Positions 24,293 through 35,582 of a stretch of 64,000 nucleotides of DNA are shown here, piece after piece; position 1 is the stretch's first letter, and every line of letters starts with the position of its first letter. A program made the translations under genes and the position numbers. The DNA comes from Paramecium octaurelia (taxonomy: Eukaryota; Ciliophora; Oligohymenophorea; Peniculida; Parameciidae): assembly GCA_905182995.1 (NCBI GenBank), contig CAJJDP010000048.1:62001-126000 (forward strand). Direction: 5' to 3'. Under the pieces are notes generated by a model. That model had not been told where the DNA came from, searched no databases, and worked only from the letters and a program-made list of their open reading frames with translations.

Positions 24293-27200
24293 TCAATGAT
24301 GTTTTTTCTTATCTTGTATTGAAGTACGTTTGATTTAGGAATATCTCTCCGAAATCTATTGATCTTTGTGAGGATCTAAATCTAACTGTTTGAGCATTTA
24401 ATTGTTGAGTGAATCTACTTGATCATCAAAGACCAAGCAAATGGCATCTTTACTGACTAGACATTCTGTTTCTTAAGGAGGAATGTACCTAATGATTTAA
24501 CAATTAAATATACGAATATTGAGGATAAACTTTGTTGTTAATATCCTTCAACTCTCCTCTAAATAAGTAACCTCCAAAGATAAAATCACATTTTTGATTT
24601 TATGTTATTTTCTTAAGCTTGCTCTTCGTTCTGAAAAAGTCTAATAATCTTTTGATTTCTAAATTGGCAAGTGGACCTGCTTAGCTTTCAAACATTTTTC
24701 TTAAGTATTCTAGTATAAAATTATGAATTACCTATTGAATTGATATAAATTTTGAATTCAAACTCAGGATTTCTTTGCATGAGGTCTTTAAGAATCTTTA
24801 AGTTTAATGAATAAAGTAAGGAGTCAGCAGTTGCCTTAGCTGTACTCATGCAAGTACCTTCCCCAATTAAATTGGTGTATGAGATTAATGATCCTAAACC
24901 TTTCTTAATTGAACCTCCCTAGAATTCATCAACTACATTGCCTTTGCTAATAATGAATATATTTTGACATGTCATTCCTTACTCATATATTATTTCATCA
25001 CATCCAAATCTCTTTTCATAAGCACTCTTAATTATGTTATCCAAATCAGTAGAAATTAATCCCGAAAATATAGGGAATTCCATAGCCAAAACATGAAATG
25101 ATGGTAAAATCATTTCAAATTGATGGTTTTCTAAATCAACTAATCTGTTATTAATTTCCTTCTTTAATAATTAATATTCCTTTTCATCTACAAGTCCATT
25201 TTATTGAGTGTCATCAAGATAATGTCTTTGATGAGTTAGAATTGAATGAGATGCCCTCTTTGTTTAAATTGCTCTAACTATTTCCGGAAAAGTATCATTC
25301 AATATCCCCAAATAGCCTTCAGCTTTCTCAATTTCCCTTGACATTTCCTCCATCACAAGCCTAACTGCATCTTTGCCCATAGGAAAACTGTCTGTTAGAT
25401 GTAAAGCTTCATTTGCACATGATAAATATGTAGTAGTGACATCATACACGAAACCTAAATGTTTAATCATGTACTCTTTGGCAAATGACCCAATCAAAGG
25501 TATTTCTTTTACTTTCAAAAAGAAATTGACACTACTAAAATTAAGGAAGTTTTTGTATAATTAATCCCAAATATTAAGGATAGATTTGGTGTGATCCAAT
25601 CCTATATCACTTGATTCTACAAGCAATCTGACTGTATCTTCTTCACATAATCCATATTCAAATTTATCATAATACAATCCCTTAAGAATTCTATAGATCC
25701 TATATCTGACTTCTCCAAAGATTTCCTAATCAGTTAATCCTTCATATAAATTTGATGAGTTGGCTGCAACTTTGTTACTTCCAACCATATATTTAATCTC
25801 AGTCTCTAGCTTCTCAATCTTCTCTATAAATTTAGGTTATCCAATTAGTTAATTCACTTAATTCCAATCAGCCATACTATAAAATTGATCTGATTCTAAT
25901 TCTCTCATTTTATCCTAAGAATTAACTATTAGCTCCTCTAAATATTTCTTATAAACCTTCTTTTTCACTACAGGATTTTCAATCATTTCCAAATATTACA
26001 CAAGTGCTTTGCATGTTGTACCATTAATTAAATTAGTTATTGCAGCCATTCCTGCTGCATAAAATACTGATAAATGTCTAAATCTTGCAGGTAATTCTTC
26101 ATCACAACCAACCATAAGTGAAAGTGTCAAACCCAAAGCTCCTCTTAAACCACCATAAACTAACACAATAAATTCTGGCTTAGAGATAGGGTAGCCAAAA
26201 CATCTTAAAAATGGCCAAAATGTTAAAATCATAATGAATCTAGCCAGAATCATAAAAAAGTAAAACACAATCATTCTAATGTAATCAGATTTATGAATAA
26301 ATGTTTCTTCAATCACTTATGTTCCAACAATAATTCCAACCAATACAAATACTAATGTATCACAAGAGTATTAAACAAATCCCCAAACTGTATGGACTGA
26401 ATGCTCAACAGATGATCTAATCCTAGTTTTACCAAATGCACTCCAAAACAATCCTAATCCTACCACTGCCAACAAACCACTTGTTTTAAAAAAACAAAAT
26501 TCAGCCCAATAAAAAGTAAGATATGTAAAGACAAAGGTAAGCCAAGTTACTTCAATATCATCTCCTAAAATTCTCTTTGTCCATAATGCTGCCAATATAC
26601 CCAAGACCAAACCTAATGCTGGACCTACAAGTGAGTTTCTGACAAAGTTTATGACCACTTAACTTGCAGTTACAGCCTCACCCTTTCCACTTTGGGCCTT
26701 TGAAAATTTGTTAAAGAATATAAAAAACACCATTGCAACACCATCATTGAGCAAGGCTTCTCTTAAATATAGTAATTTAATACCCTTCAATTAAATGGTT
26801 AAATGCTAAACTTGCACCTAATTCCTTAAGTAAAGCCACCACAGCCACTGGATCAGTTGCTGACAAAACTGAACCAAGTGTAAATGCTTAATACCATGTC
26901 ATATCATTGTCATCATATTACAAGACTAATTTGAAAATTCCTCCCAATAGAATTGCACCCTAAATTTAGATTAGATATTACCCAACCACATCCTGGACCT
27001 GCTAACAACAGAATATTCACCATCTGATACTTAAAAGTATACCAATCACAATTAAATGCTGATTCAAATAGTAAAACTGGAATAAAGACAAATACGATCA
27101 GATGAGGATGCATTTTTGACAAAATGCTTGCACTCTCACCTATGTACCCTAAACTTTTCTACAGCAATCCTATTAATATGCCTAATGATAATATCATGGG

Positions 27201-27413
27201 TGAATATGGAAATCTACTCAATAAAAATATGCTTTACTTTGTTTTTTTATTGATTTCCCTGAGAATCAACCCTGCAACAATCCCAAGAGTTAAAAAATAT
27301 ACTATATTTGCAGATTTCTCCATGGCATGTTCATCTCTCCATAAAGAATCTTTAGGAGCCTCTAATTCTTCTTCACCGCCCTCAAATTCATGTTCATGTT
27401 CATGTTCAGCCAT
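24293..27413 (-). CDS. Na+/H+ exchanger with long regulatory tail
   Basis: Five exons; introns at 24489-24513, 24710-24731, 26762-26783 and 26960-26981; 1,010 codons. Residues ~40-430 are an NHE/CPA1 transporter: FIPVLLFESAFNCDWYTF, the ion-binding Asp in SVLSATDPVAVVALLKEL, IEGEALLNDGVAMVFF, and LVYGGLRGALGLTLSLM. The start carries a His-Glu repeat (EHEHEHEHEFE). The ~580-residue tail is helical (KKYLEELIVNSQDKMREL, FGEVRYRIYRILKGLYYDKF). It then shows a cyclic-nucleotide-binding-like fold: FGCDEIIYEQGMTCQNIFI, ISKGNVVDEFQGG, LISYTNLIGEGTCMSTAKA, lacking the canonical phosphate-cassette Arg in a readable form. This layout is that of plant SOS1 and sperm-type NHEs. No voltage-sensor-like segment with regular Arg spacing was seen. 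Confidence 0.88.
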
Positions 27414-27663
27414 TTCAAATTTTTAATAAATTTATTTTTATTGATAAACTCTTTTATAACAAATAATTTTGCTTTGTTTTATATTTATTAATATTATCCC
27501 AATGTTCTATAATTAGATTGAGGAGTAGATTTTGGTTTAGGTTAAAAATGTTGATAAAAATTAGAATAAGCTTTAATATAATTCCTAAATTTATCCCCTA
27601 AGCAATGCTTCTGAAATATTTTAGGTAAAAATGAAACTATATTTGATTTACAATATTCATATA

Positions 27664-28866
27664 TCAATCTATTAAGGATTTTAATTTGTCAATCTTTTGT
27701 TATTCGGTCAAATTTATCCACTCATGATAATTTATGTCGAAAACCTTGTATTTATTTGTGGCACTCAAATGCCTCTACTTATTAATAAATGAATACCTGC
27801 TCTACATGACATGATTTGGATTAATGGTTAAAATCTTTCCATCGAAATCTTCGACGAAATGAACTGGGTCATTACATGTTAAAATAATGTTATCTTTAAC
27901 TAAGTAATCTACGTCATAAATCAATACTCTGTGTGCTCTTGAATTTTGATAATTTAATTGATTTAGTAAATCTTACACATTTTATTCAAGTTCAGTTAAG
28001 CTTCTCAATATAGCATCTTCTTTGGCTTTCAATACATTCATATTCTAGAAATTTAAATAGTATTCAAAAGATTAATAAAACTTTTTACGATCTACAAGTT
28101 ATTTGCTTATCACATAGTCTTACATCAAATCCTTAAATTATTCAGCGAATATGTTATCATCATTGGGTTTTAAATCAAAAAATGGTTTCTCAATTATCTC
28201 TGGGTATAAATTATACATAAGCTAACAATATTAAAAGCACGATTTAGATGTATAATAAGAATTTTAAGTTGAATTTAATTTTGCCTAAAATCCTTTCAAC
28301 AAAGTTAGAATGACTTTTTCATCAACCAAGCCCATTTAGAGGAGATTTGATCTAATATGAAGATCGTGAATGTATTCTAAATAATCTACTTATTCTTTCT
28401 GTTTAAGAAATTTGTCAAGAACATAATTGCTTAGCTTTTCATTATGGATATTGAGTTTGTAGAGACAATGCTAAAATTTAATCATATCTTTGACTGAAAG
28501 AGTTTCCTTGTCTTCATCCACCTATTGAACTAATTCTTGGACCATCTAGTCATCATACAATAAAACATTGCTCAGCGATAAGAGTATTTATGAATTTATT
28601 TCATATGAATTTTTAGTCATCTTTTTCTTATATTGTTTAAGACATTCTAAAGTAATCTTCTTAGCTCTTTCTCCTTAATTTCTACGTTCAGGATGTGTTC
28701 CAAAAAATATGATATAATGTATTAATTCATCGGATGAAATTTTTTGTAATTCATCAGCCTAGAATAGATGAATATTTTTAAGTAATTGCTTATAAAGTTC
28801 ATTTGGCTATTTAATGTTGAATTTTTTGCTTAAGTAATTTTTACTAACAAATAAAGCACGACTCAT
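27664..28866 (-). CDS. RAP-domain-like mitochondrial RNA protein (FASTK type?)
   Basis: Single exon of 401 codons. All-helical protein made of short repeats (LFQADELQKISSDELIHYI, KDMIKFQHCLYKLNIHNEKL), as in the FASTK/OPR-type helical arrays. The C-terminal ~60 residues look like a degenerate RAP domain: YKVFDINYHEWINLTEQQ then KIDKLKSLID, where the Y-x-x-W/L-x-L...K pattern of RAP ends is seen. Apicomplexans and algae use such proteins in organellar RNA metabolism, so a mitochondrial RNA role is the leading guess. The call is moderate because helical repeat arrays are hard to assign by eye. Confidence 0.55.
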
Positions 28867-29578
28867 AATTTTTAATATTATTTAATCAATAAATATTCAA
28901 TTATCTCTTAATAAATTACCTCAACTGATATATTGTCTTTTAGTCATATTATGAGTGCAATTGTTACAGCACATCTTATCATTAATTGCCATTTATTTAC
29001 TCTACTGTTAGAATCCTAAATTATAAGTATTAATTTAAATTAAACGATTTATTTACCAATTCTCTACCATTTCATAGAATTAGGATAGCATTGATTTCTA
29101 TCAAAGCTATTGTAAAATAAATTATATTTAATTCATGTATGTTGTTAATTTGAAATTATCACGCATATCCTTCTTTTGAGCACTTAAATACATGAGTCTA
29201 AAAATCTAATTTAATTTAAGCAGTAATCTAGCCATATTAATTGAACTTTAGAGGATTGTAATTAAATTCAAATTAATGATTTGTTTATATTGATAGCACT
29301 TAATTGGTTTATCTCTAGTAATATTATTTTAAGAAAGGAACAAAAAGTATCTAATTTCCTTGAAATACTTTTACTTTCACAAATAAAACAAAGTTCATCA
29401 TAATCCTAAAACTCTATGGAAATTTGGATAGACACTTATGATATTAGAATTAATATTCAGCTAATCATTTGCAGATTGGAGTATTCTAGTAATTTATTGA
29501 GATTTTAGTATGATTAATTGAGTATTTAATATATGTAATAAATCCGTTTTAAAGGTCTAACTATTATATTTAATAAAA
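28867..29578. other. 712-nt gap with one doubtful small gene
   Basis: Very AT-rich. Minus-strand reading from an ATG at 29235 gives a basic helical peptide (MARLLLKLNQIFRLMYLS...) that meets a TGA after ~44 codons. Further down, a frame ending at 28921 gives a short peptide with clustered cysteines (KMCCNNCTHNMTKRQYIS). A long GTA...TAG stretch (about 28997-29057) could be an intron, but no combination gave a clean gene. Nothing was seen between about 29240 and 29578. Confidence 0.4.
28921..29235 (-). CDS. possible small spliced gene, structure unresolved
   Basis: A candidate only. The start region gives MARLLLKLNQIFRLMYLS, rich in Leu and Arg and without acidic residues, as in a mitochondrial leader. 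The far end gives a CCNNCTH cluster before a TGA at 28921-28923. At least two splicing events would be needed to join them and I could not fix the sites. It could equally be non-coding. Confidence 0.25.
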
Positions 29579-32500
29579 ATGAGAATATATGCCCTGTTTG
29601 TGCTGTTGATGTATGCCACAGCATTGAATTTCGAGGCATCTTTGATGTCCCATACCTTAGCGGAAGTAGACGCTTTAGACACTTCACAATTGAATTGCTA
29701 AACTCCTAGATCTCATTTTGAAGATTTGGAAGAAACTTTAACTCAATGGTAGTAAGTTTTGGAGAACAAGGAGCGCATTCCATCGCATATTGAGACTCTA
29801 ACTCAAATGAAGCATCTAATTAAACATAAAAAGTATGAGCAACTAGTTGAAAAGATTAAAGATTTAGATCTCATTTCACCTCCTGTGCTTTCTGAATTAT
29901 AAAGCAAATTATAAGGATTGCAATCTCATGGTAAATTAAAATTTCATTCTTATAGACAGACATGAAAGAGAAGAGTGTACAGAAACATTAACAAAATTGT
30001 GTGCTTATCTTATTAAATAAATGAATAATGTTCACTAATAATGCCAATAATCCCCAGTTACAGTCATTAAAGTCAAAGGTAAGATCGAGGATCTCAAGAT
30101 TATCTAATCTGGATGCTAATAAGCATGTCAACCAACTTGTCCAGATGAGCCTGCTCCAGAAGCACCCTCAGAAGCTCCAAGTGAAGAATTTACTGAAGAG
30201 CCAGTTGAAGAAGGTGTTCCTCCAACAACTCCTGATGATTAACCAACCCCTGATGATTAACCAACCCCTGATGATGAACCAACTCCAGATGATAAGCCAA
30301 CCCCAGATGAACCTACTCCAGATGACAAACCAACCCCAGATGAGCCCATAGTACCTTAAGATGAAGAGGGTCCAACTGATGAACCACCTGTTAATCCAAA
30401 TACTGAAGAATCACCTGATGAACCAACAGTCGCAGAAGAGGGAACTGAAGAATGGACTATTCCAGGAGAAGAACCAGAACAACCAATCCCAACACCTGAT
30501 TAACCAGAGGAAGATCAAGAAGAATCATCAAATCCACCTGTTTCTCCTGATCCTTTAGTATTCCCAGAGGAACACGAAGAATAATTCGGTTTCGAAGAAA
30601 CTCCACTTCCACCTGTTTCTCCTGATCCTTTAGTGTTCCCAGAAGAACAAGAAGAATAATTCATTTTTGAAGAAACACCCCTTCCACCTGTTACTCCTGA
30701 TGCTGTACTATTTCCAGAGGAAGAAGAATATTTTAATTATGAAGAATCACCACTCCCACCTGTCAGTCCAAATGTAGTATTGCCTGAAGAAGAAGAAGAA
30801 TAATTCAATTTTGAAGAAACCCAAATTCCACGAGCATCTCCACTACGTTCTCCATTCTCAGAAGAACATGAAGAATTCGTTTTTGAAGAATAACCTGAGG
30901 AAGAAGAAGGTCCACGTGTTTGCCATTCATCAGAATCTACAGATATATTAGAATTGGCAGCTACTTAACTTGACCCTGAATTTACTAGCACACTTACAAT
31001 TATAGGTCATTATGGTTTTGGTTTATACTTCTAAAAATTGTAAAAATATCCAGCCTTAGCTGAGGGCAATGAATTCCATTTAGCCAGTTTATAAGATAAT
31101 GGTAATACAGTTTTGGGAGTATTTGTAACTAATACAGGTGTTAAATGCGTTACTGCTGATGGAACGACATATTAATCTACATCTGTACCGAATAATGACA
31201 TTGAAGGTGATTGGAGTTTTGTATTCATCAGTCATGGTTAAGGAGTTACTGGATGTGGAGTCAAATTCTTTGAAGAATAAACAGCATTGAGATAAACTCC
31301 TGCTTCCCATCCAACATACACTAGTTTAGACTTCAAGATTGGTGGACCATAAGATTCTCATCCATCCTTCTAAGGAAAAGTATATGGACATTATGCAGTT
31401 TCAGCATCAAATCTACGCTTCACTAGTTAAATAAAATATAATTTACTTGTTTATCCATGCAATAGTCCTCCTGAAGAAGAAGTTTGTGAATAAGAGACTG
31501 ATGAATTAGGAGATTATGAATTTTATGGATTTGAGGATACATCTGATGAAACATTTGACTTTTCAACTTGGGATGCTGGTTACTCTGTTTCTGGTTGGAT
31601 CAAATGGGAACCAATAGAAGATTAAGATGTTTGGCACACTGTCTTCAGATTATCTGAAAATCCAGATGCTAATTTGGAAGAGATTAAATTAGGAGATAGA
31701 GATTTGGCTGTTTATATTGGTAATTATATGGTTGGAAATGTATTCTAATTTACTACTTACACATATTCAGGATCTGGTAATCCTAATTTGTGGGACTCTC
31801 TCAGTTATGGAGTAACCTTGGGTCAATGGCAACATATTTACTTTGGATATAACAGAAAACTTAGATTCGCTAGTTATTGTGTTAATATCGTGTTTATAGA
31901 GCAACCATTGGTTGGAGCAAATTAAATTTATGATGCTCGCCATTATCTTGTACCTTGGAGGAGACTCTACATTGGTAATGATGGTTTATACCCTGCTTTC
32001 AGTGGACAATTCTATAATTGGCGTGTCAATCGTTGTATTGGTTTTCCTGCTCGTGATGTTGTATATTCACCAGATGACATACCTTTTGGATATAATCCTC
32101 TCCCTGAAGTTCCTGAAAGTCGTCAGATTCCATAAATTGAAACATTTGCATCCCCTGAAGAAGAATAACCATATTGGGGAGAAGAAGAATAAGAAAGTGT
32201 TCCTGTTGCACCAGATGCTGTTCCAAATGTTTTCCCTGAAGAGGAATCAATTTGGCCAGAAGAAGAGGAAGAGTTTGTTCCTCCTTAAACATTTGCATCC
32301 CCTGAGGAAGAANCATCTGAATCTACAGATATATTAGAATTGGCAGCTACTTAACTTGACCCTGAATTTACTAGCACACTTACAATTATAGGCCATTATG
32401 GTTTTGGTTTATACTTCTAAAAATTGTAAAAATATCCAGCCTTAGCTGAGGGCACTGAATTCCATTTAGCCAGTTTATAAGATAATGGTAATACAGTTTT

Positions 32501-34198
32501 GGGAGTATTTGTAACTAATACAGGTGTTAAATGTGTTACTGCTGATGGAACGACATATTAATCTACATCTGTACCGAATAATGACATTGAAGGTGATTGG
32601 AGTTTTGTATTCATCAGTCACGGTTAAGGAGTTACTGGATGTGGAGTCAAATTCTTTGAAGAATAAACAGCATTGAGATAAACTCCTGCTTCCCATCCAA
32701 CATACACTAGTTTAGACTTCAAGATTGGTGGACCATAAGATTCTCATCCATCCTTCTAAGGAAAAGTATATGGACATTATGCAGTTTCAGCATCAAATCT
32801 ACGCTTCACTAGTTAAATAAAATATAATTTACTTGTTTATCCATGCAATAGTCCTCCTGAAGAAGAAGTTTGTGAATAAGAGACTGATGAATTAGGAGAT
32901 TATGAATTTTATGGATTTGAGGATACATCTGATGAAACATTTGACTTTTCAACTTGGGATGCTGGTTACTCTGTTTCTGGTTGGATCAAATGGGAACCAA
33001 TAGAAGATTAAGATGTTTGGCACACTGTCTTCAGATTATCTGAAAATCCAGATGCTAATTTGGAAGAGATTAAATTAGGAGATAGAGATTTGGCTGTTTA
33101 TATTGGTAATTATATGGTTGGAAATGTATTCTAATTTACTACTTACACATATTCAGGATCTGGTAATCCTAATTTGTGGGACTCTCTCAGTTATGGAGTA
33201 ACCTTGGGTCAATGGCAACATGTTTACTTTGGATATAACAGAAAACTTAGATTCGCTAGTTATTCTATTAATATCGTGACTATAGAGCAACCATTGGTTG
33301 GAGCAAATTAAATTTATGATGCTCGCCATTATCTTGTACCTTGGAGGAGACTCTACATTGGTAATGATGGTTTATACCCTGCTTTCAGTGGACAATTCTA
33401 TAATTGGCGTGTCAATCGTTGTATTGGTTATCCTGCTCGTGATGTTGTATATTCACCAGATGACATACCTTTTGGATATAATCCTCTCCCTGAAGTTCCT
33501 GAAAGTCGTCAGATTCCATAAATTGAAACATTTGCATCCCCTGAAGAAGAATAACCATATTGGGGAGAAGAAGAATAAGAAAGTGTTCCTGTTGCACCAG
33601 ATGCTGTTCCAAATGTTTTCCCTGAAGAGGAATCAATTTGGCCAGAAGAAGAGGAAGAGTTTGTTCCTCCTTAAACATTTGCATCCCCTGAGGAAGAACA
33701 ACCATATTGGGGAGAAGAAGAAGAATACGTCCCTGTTCCACCATCTGAATAACCTCCTGTTATTCCTGATGAAATTTAACCAGAACCATTGCCTGAGCCT
33801 GAACCTTAACCAGAGCCCCAACCAGAACCTGCACCTGCACCTAAACCAGCCCCAGGACCTGCTCCTACTTCTGAACCATAAGTTCCAGCAGTCAAAGAGT
33901 ATTAAATAATTGCTTATGTATTTTTAGATGTGAAGCAACAATTGATGTCACTAAAGAAAATGCTGCAGATATTTTATGCGCTATTTCAGAGTATTTGGCT
34001 TAATTAGCTTCTGGCCATGTCCCAGAATTAGGTATCAATCCATCAAGAGTTTGTTTCTGTTTGCAATATGATGATAGTAATATTAGTGTAGATTATTTAA
34101 TAGGCGAGTCCAATGAATCTTTCATGCAAGTCGAGGCCATTCTTAAAGAAAATGATGCTTTTACTATTAATAAATTAGTTGCCTAAAGAAGAATTTGA
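29579..34198 (+). CDS. large secreted Pro/acid-rich LamG-domain protein
   Basis: Three exons, introns at 29931-29955 and 33899-33927; 1,522 codons with the single N at 32313 in frame. A signal peptide (MRIYALFVLLMYATALN) starts it and no membrane anchor is seen. Residues ~200-450 are Pro/Glu/Asp-rich, with TPDD/TPDE repeats and a repeating VSPDPLVFPEEHEEQFGF-like unit. Two nearly identical copies follow of a region with a LamG/concanavalin-like lectin domain (SVSGWIKWEPIEDQDVWH, LGQWQHIYFGYNRKLRF, RRLYIGNDGLYPAFSGQFYNWR). The C-terminus has a Pro-Glu stretch and a Cys-containing tail (VCFCLQYDDSNISVDYL). It is probably an extracellular or secretory-granule protein. The duplication is discussed separately and may partly be an assembly effect. 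Confidence 0.82.
30225..30345 (+). repeat. TPDD/TPDE coding microsatellite-like repeat
   Basis: About ten imperfect 12-15-nt units (cca-acc/act-cct/cca-gat-gat/gaa-xxx) encode PTPDD, PTPDE and PTPDDK repeats. Gln at unit ends is written TAA, showing that reassigned stops sit inside the repeat. Confidence 0.8.
30928..32312 (+). repeat. copy 1 of a 1,385-nt tandem duplication
   Basis: Encodes a stretch with the LamG-like domain. It pairs with copy 2 at a constant offset of 1,386 nt. About ten substitutions were spotted by eye (for example gcgtta/gtgtta, tgtgttaat/tctattaat), roughly 0.8 percent. The right edge is the base before the N at 32313. Confidence 0.92.
32313..32313. other. ambiguous base N at duplication junction
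   Basis: Only non-ACGT symbol seen in the window. It falls exactly between copy 1 and copy 2 of the tandem duplication, in frame as NCA. Confidence 0.97.
32314..33698 (+). repeat. copy 2 of a 1,385-nt tandem duplication
   Basis: Near-identical to 30928-32312. Immediately after its right edge the unique sequence resumes (CAACCATATTGGGGAGAAG...), which is what copy 1 would be expected to run into if there were only one copy. Confidence 0.92.
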
Positions 34199-34217
34199 TT
34201 TAAAATAATAAAACATC

Positions 34218-35477
34218 ATGAATTTATTAATATACGTGTTTCTGATCTCTTTGGTCAATTGTTTTGAGTCGACTTGCAAATATTTACACGTTTCGACTGA
34301 CATAGATAAAAGCAGAGATGATATAATTAAAGCTGGTGTGCCTGCCAAATAATGGGTATTGGAAGCAGGTATAAATATTCTATCATAGAATAGACACATT
34401 TCAATTGGTGAATAACTCAGTTCAAATGGACTATTTGTATGTCTCTATGGACAATAAGATCTAATTAACACAAGATATGGTGCAATTGGAATTTGATGAT
34501 CATTATTTTGCAAACAGCACGCTTAAACTGGAGCATCATTAAAGCAATGTCTATTCATTGAAAATTGATTACAGATGTAAATAATATGGTGGCAGACTAA
34601 TTCAGTACGAAGTAGTATTTAATATACCATCATGTGGGTCTGCAAAGATCTATTGGTAAAAATTATGTGGAAGTCCTTTGATAAAACGACATGGATTGAA
34701 TGTGGATGCACTTATTAAATCATATAATTAGACAGTTGTTAAGGATGGAGAATTGGTAAATAAAGCCTATTGGGACAAGGACTTTGATAATTTTGTTTTC
34801 ACAGTTCCAGCCAATCTGAATTACTCCATCTTTTACGTTTACATGAATCTAACAAAGAGCAGCGAGGAAGAAAAAATTTTGAAGAAAGAGGAAACCAAAG
34901 ATTTCTTTAATGCAGTTGATTAATCAAAATCAGACACAGAAACAACATAAGAAGAATTTCAAGTCTTGGAAGCAATACTAAAATTAATCCCAGAAGTGCA
35001 TATATCTCCTCCATATGTTGATGCAGATCACACAATCACAAAACCAATAATTAGAGGAGATTTATTCAAAGGGGGAATAGTAACAGATGAGCCTTCAACC
35101 TTAATTGTAGAGTATAATTGCGTTGAAAATGGAAATACTACTATCGAATTAAATATTCCTTTATAATATTTCTAAGATATTACAATGGTGTTCTAAAAGC
35201 AATGTGTAGTTTCGCCATAAAGTTCATTGTAATTATTATTCTTAAAATGGTTAGTTCAATTCTATCAGTCTTGTTTTATTTGATCTGTTTTGGAGTTGTA
35301 GGGTTTATGCTATACACTTTCGAAGTGCACACAATTAGTTTAAGTGATATTAGAAGGATATTTACATAGAGATAGAAATTTAATTATAAGGCAACTGAGA
35401 AAGATGAAGATATTGAATCTGAATTCAAAATAGGAAGATTAGTTGATAATTAGGAAAGTAAGTATGGTAGCATTTGA
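34218..35477 (+). CDS. type I membrane protein with C-terminal YGSI sorting signal
   Basis: Three exons, introns at 34369-34393 (25 nt) and 35229-35254 (26 nt); 403 codons. Signal peptide MNLLIYVFLISLVNC, then a ~310-residue lumenal part with scattered Cys (YRCKQYGG, IPSCGSAKIYWQKLCG, EYNCVENGN, QKQCVVSPQ). A single membrane helix follows (ILSVLFYLICFGVVGFMLY), and a ~60-residue cytoplasmic tail ends KYGSI. A YxxPhi tail at the extreme C-terminus and a Cys-rich lumen recall Atg27 and mannose-6-phosphate-receptor-like cargo receptors, but a true MRH domain could not be confirmed by eye. It probably cycles through endosomes or Golgi. Confidence 0.72.
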
Positions 35478-35582
35478 TGTTTATATATATAAATAAGCTA
35501 AGTTTTTGCTGATCTTCTTATTATTCATATATCCATCAATAAATATAAATATATCTATATCTGCTTTACTTTTATTTATATA

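Noticed and set aside
27414-27663. Small minus-strand frame (KHCLGDKFRNYIKAYSNFY) between the NHE and RAP-like genes
   Set aside because: It has no clear start or stop and would need a 41-nt intron; it may be UTR sequence. Not called.
30225-30345. Short direct repeats that could be taken for a CRISPR array
   Set aside because: There are no spacers, the period is 12-15 nt, and the repeat is in frame in a coding exon of a eukaryotic gene.
33298-33909. Long Leu/His/Lys-rich frames on both strands over the LamG gene
   Set aside because: They occur in duplicate because the DNA is duplicated, have no family resemblance, and overlap the real frame coding the LamG domain.
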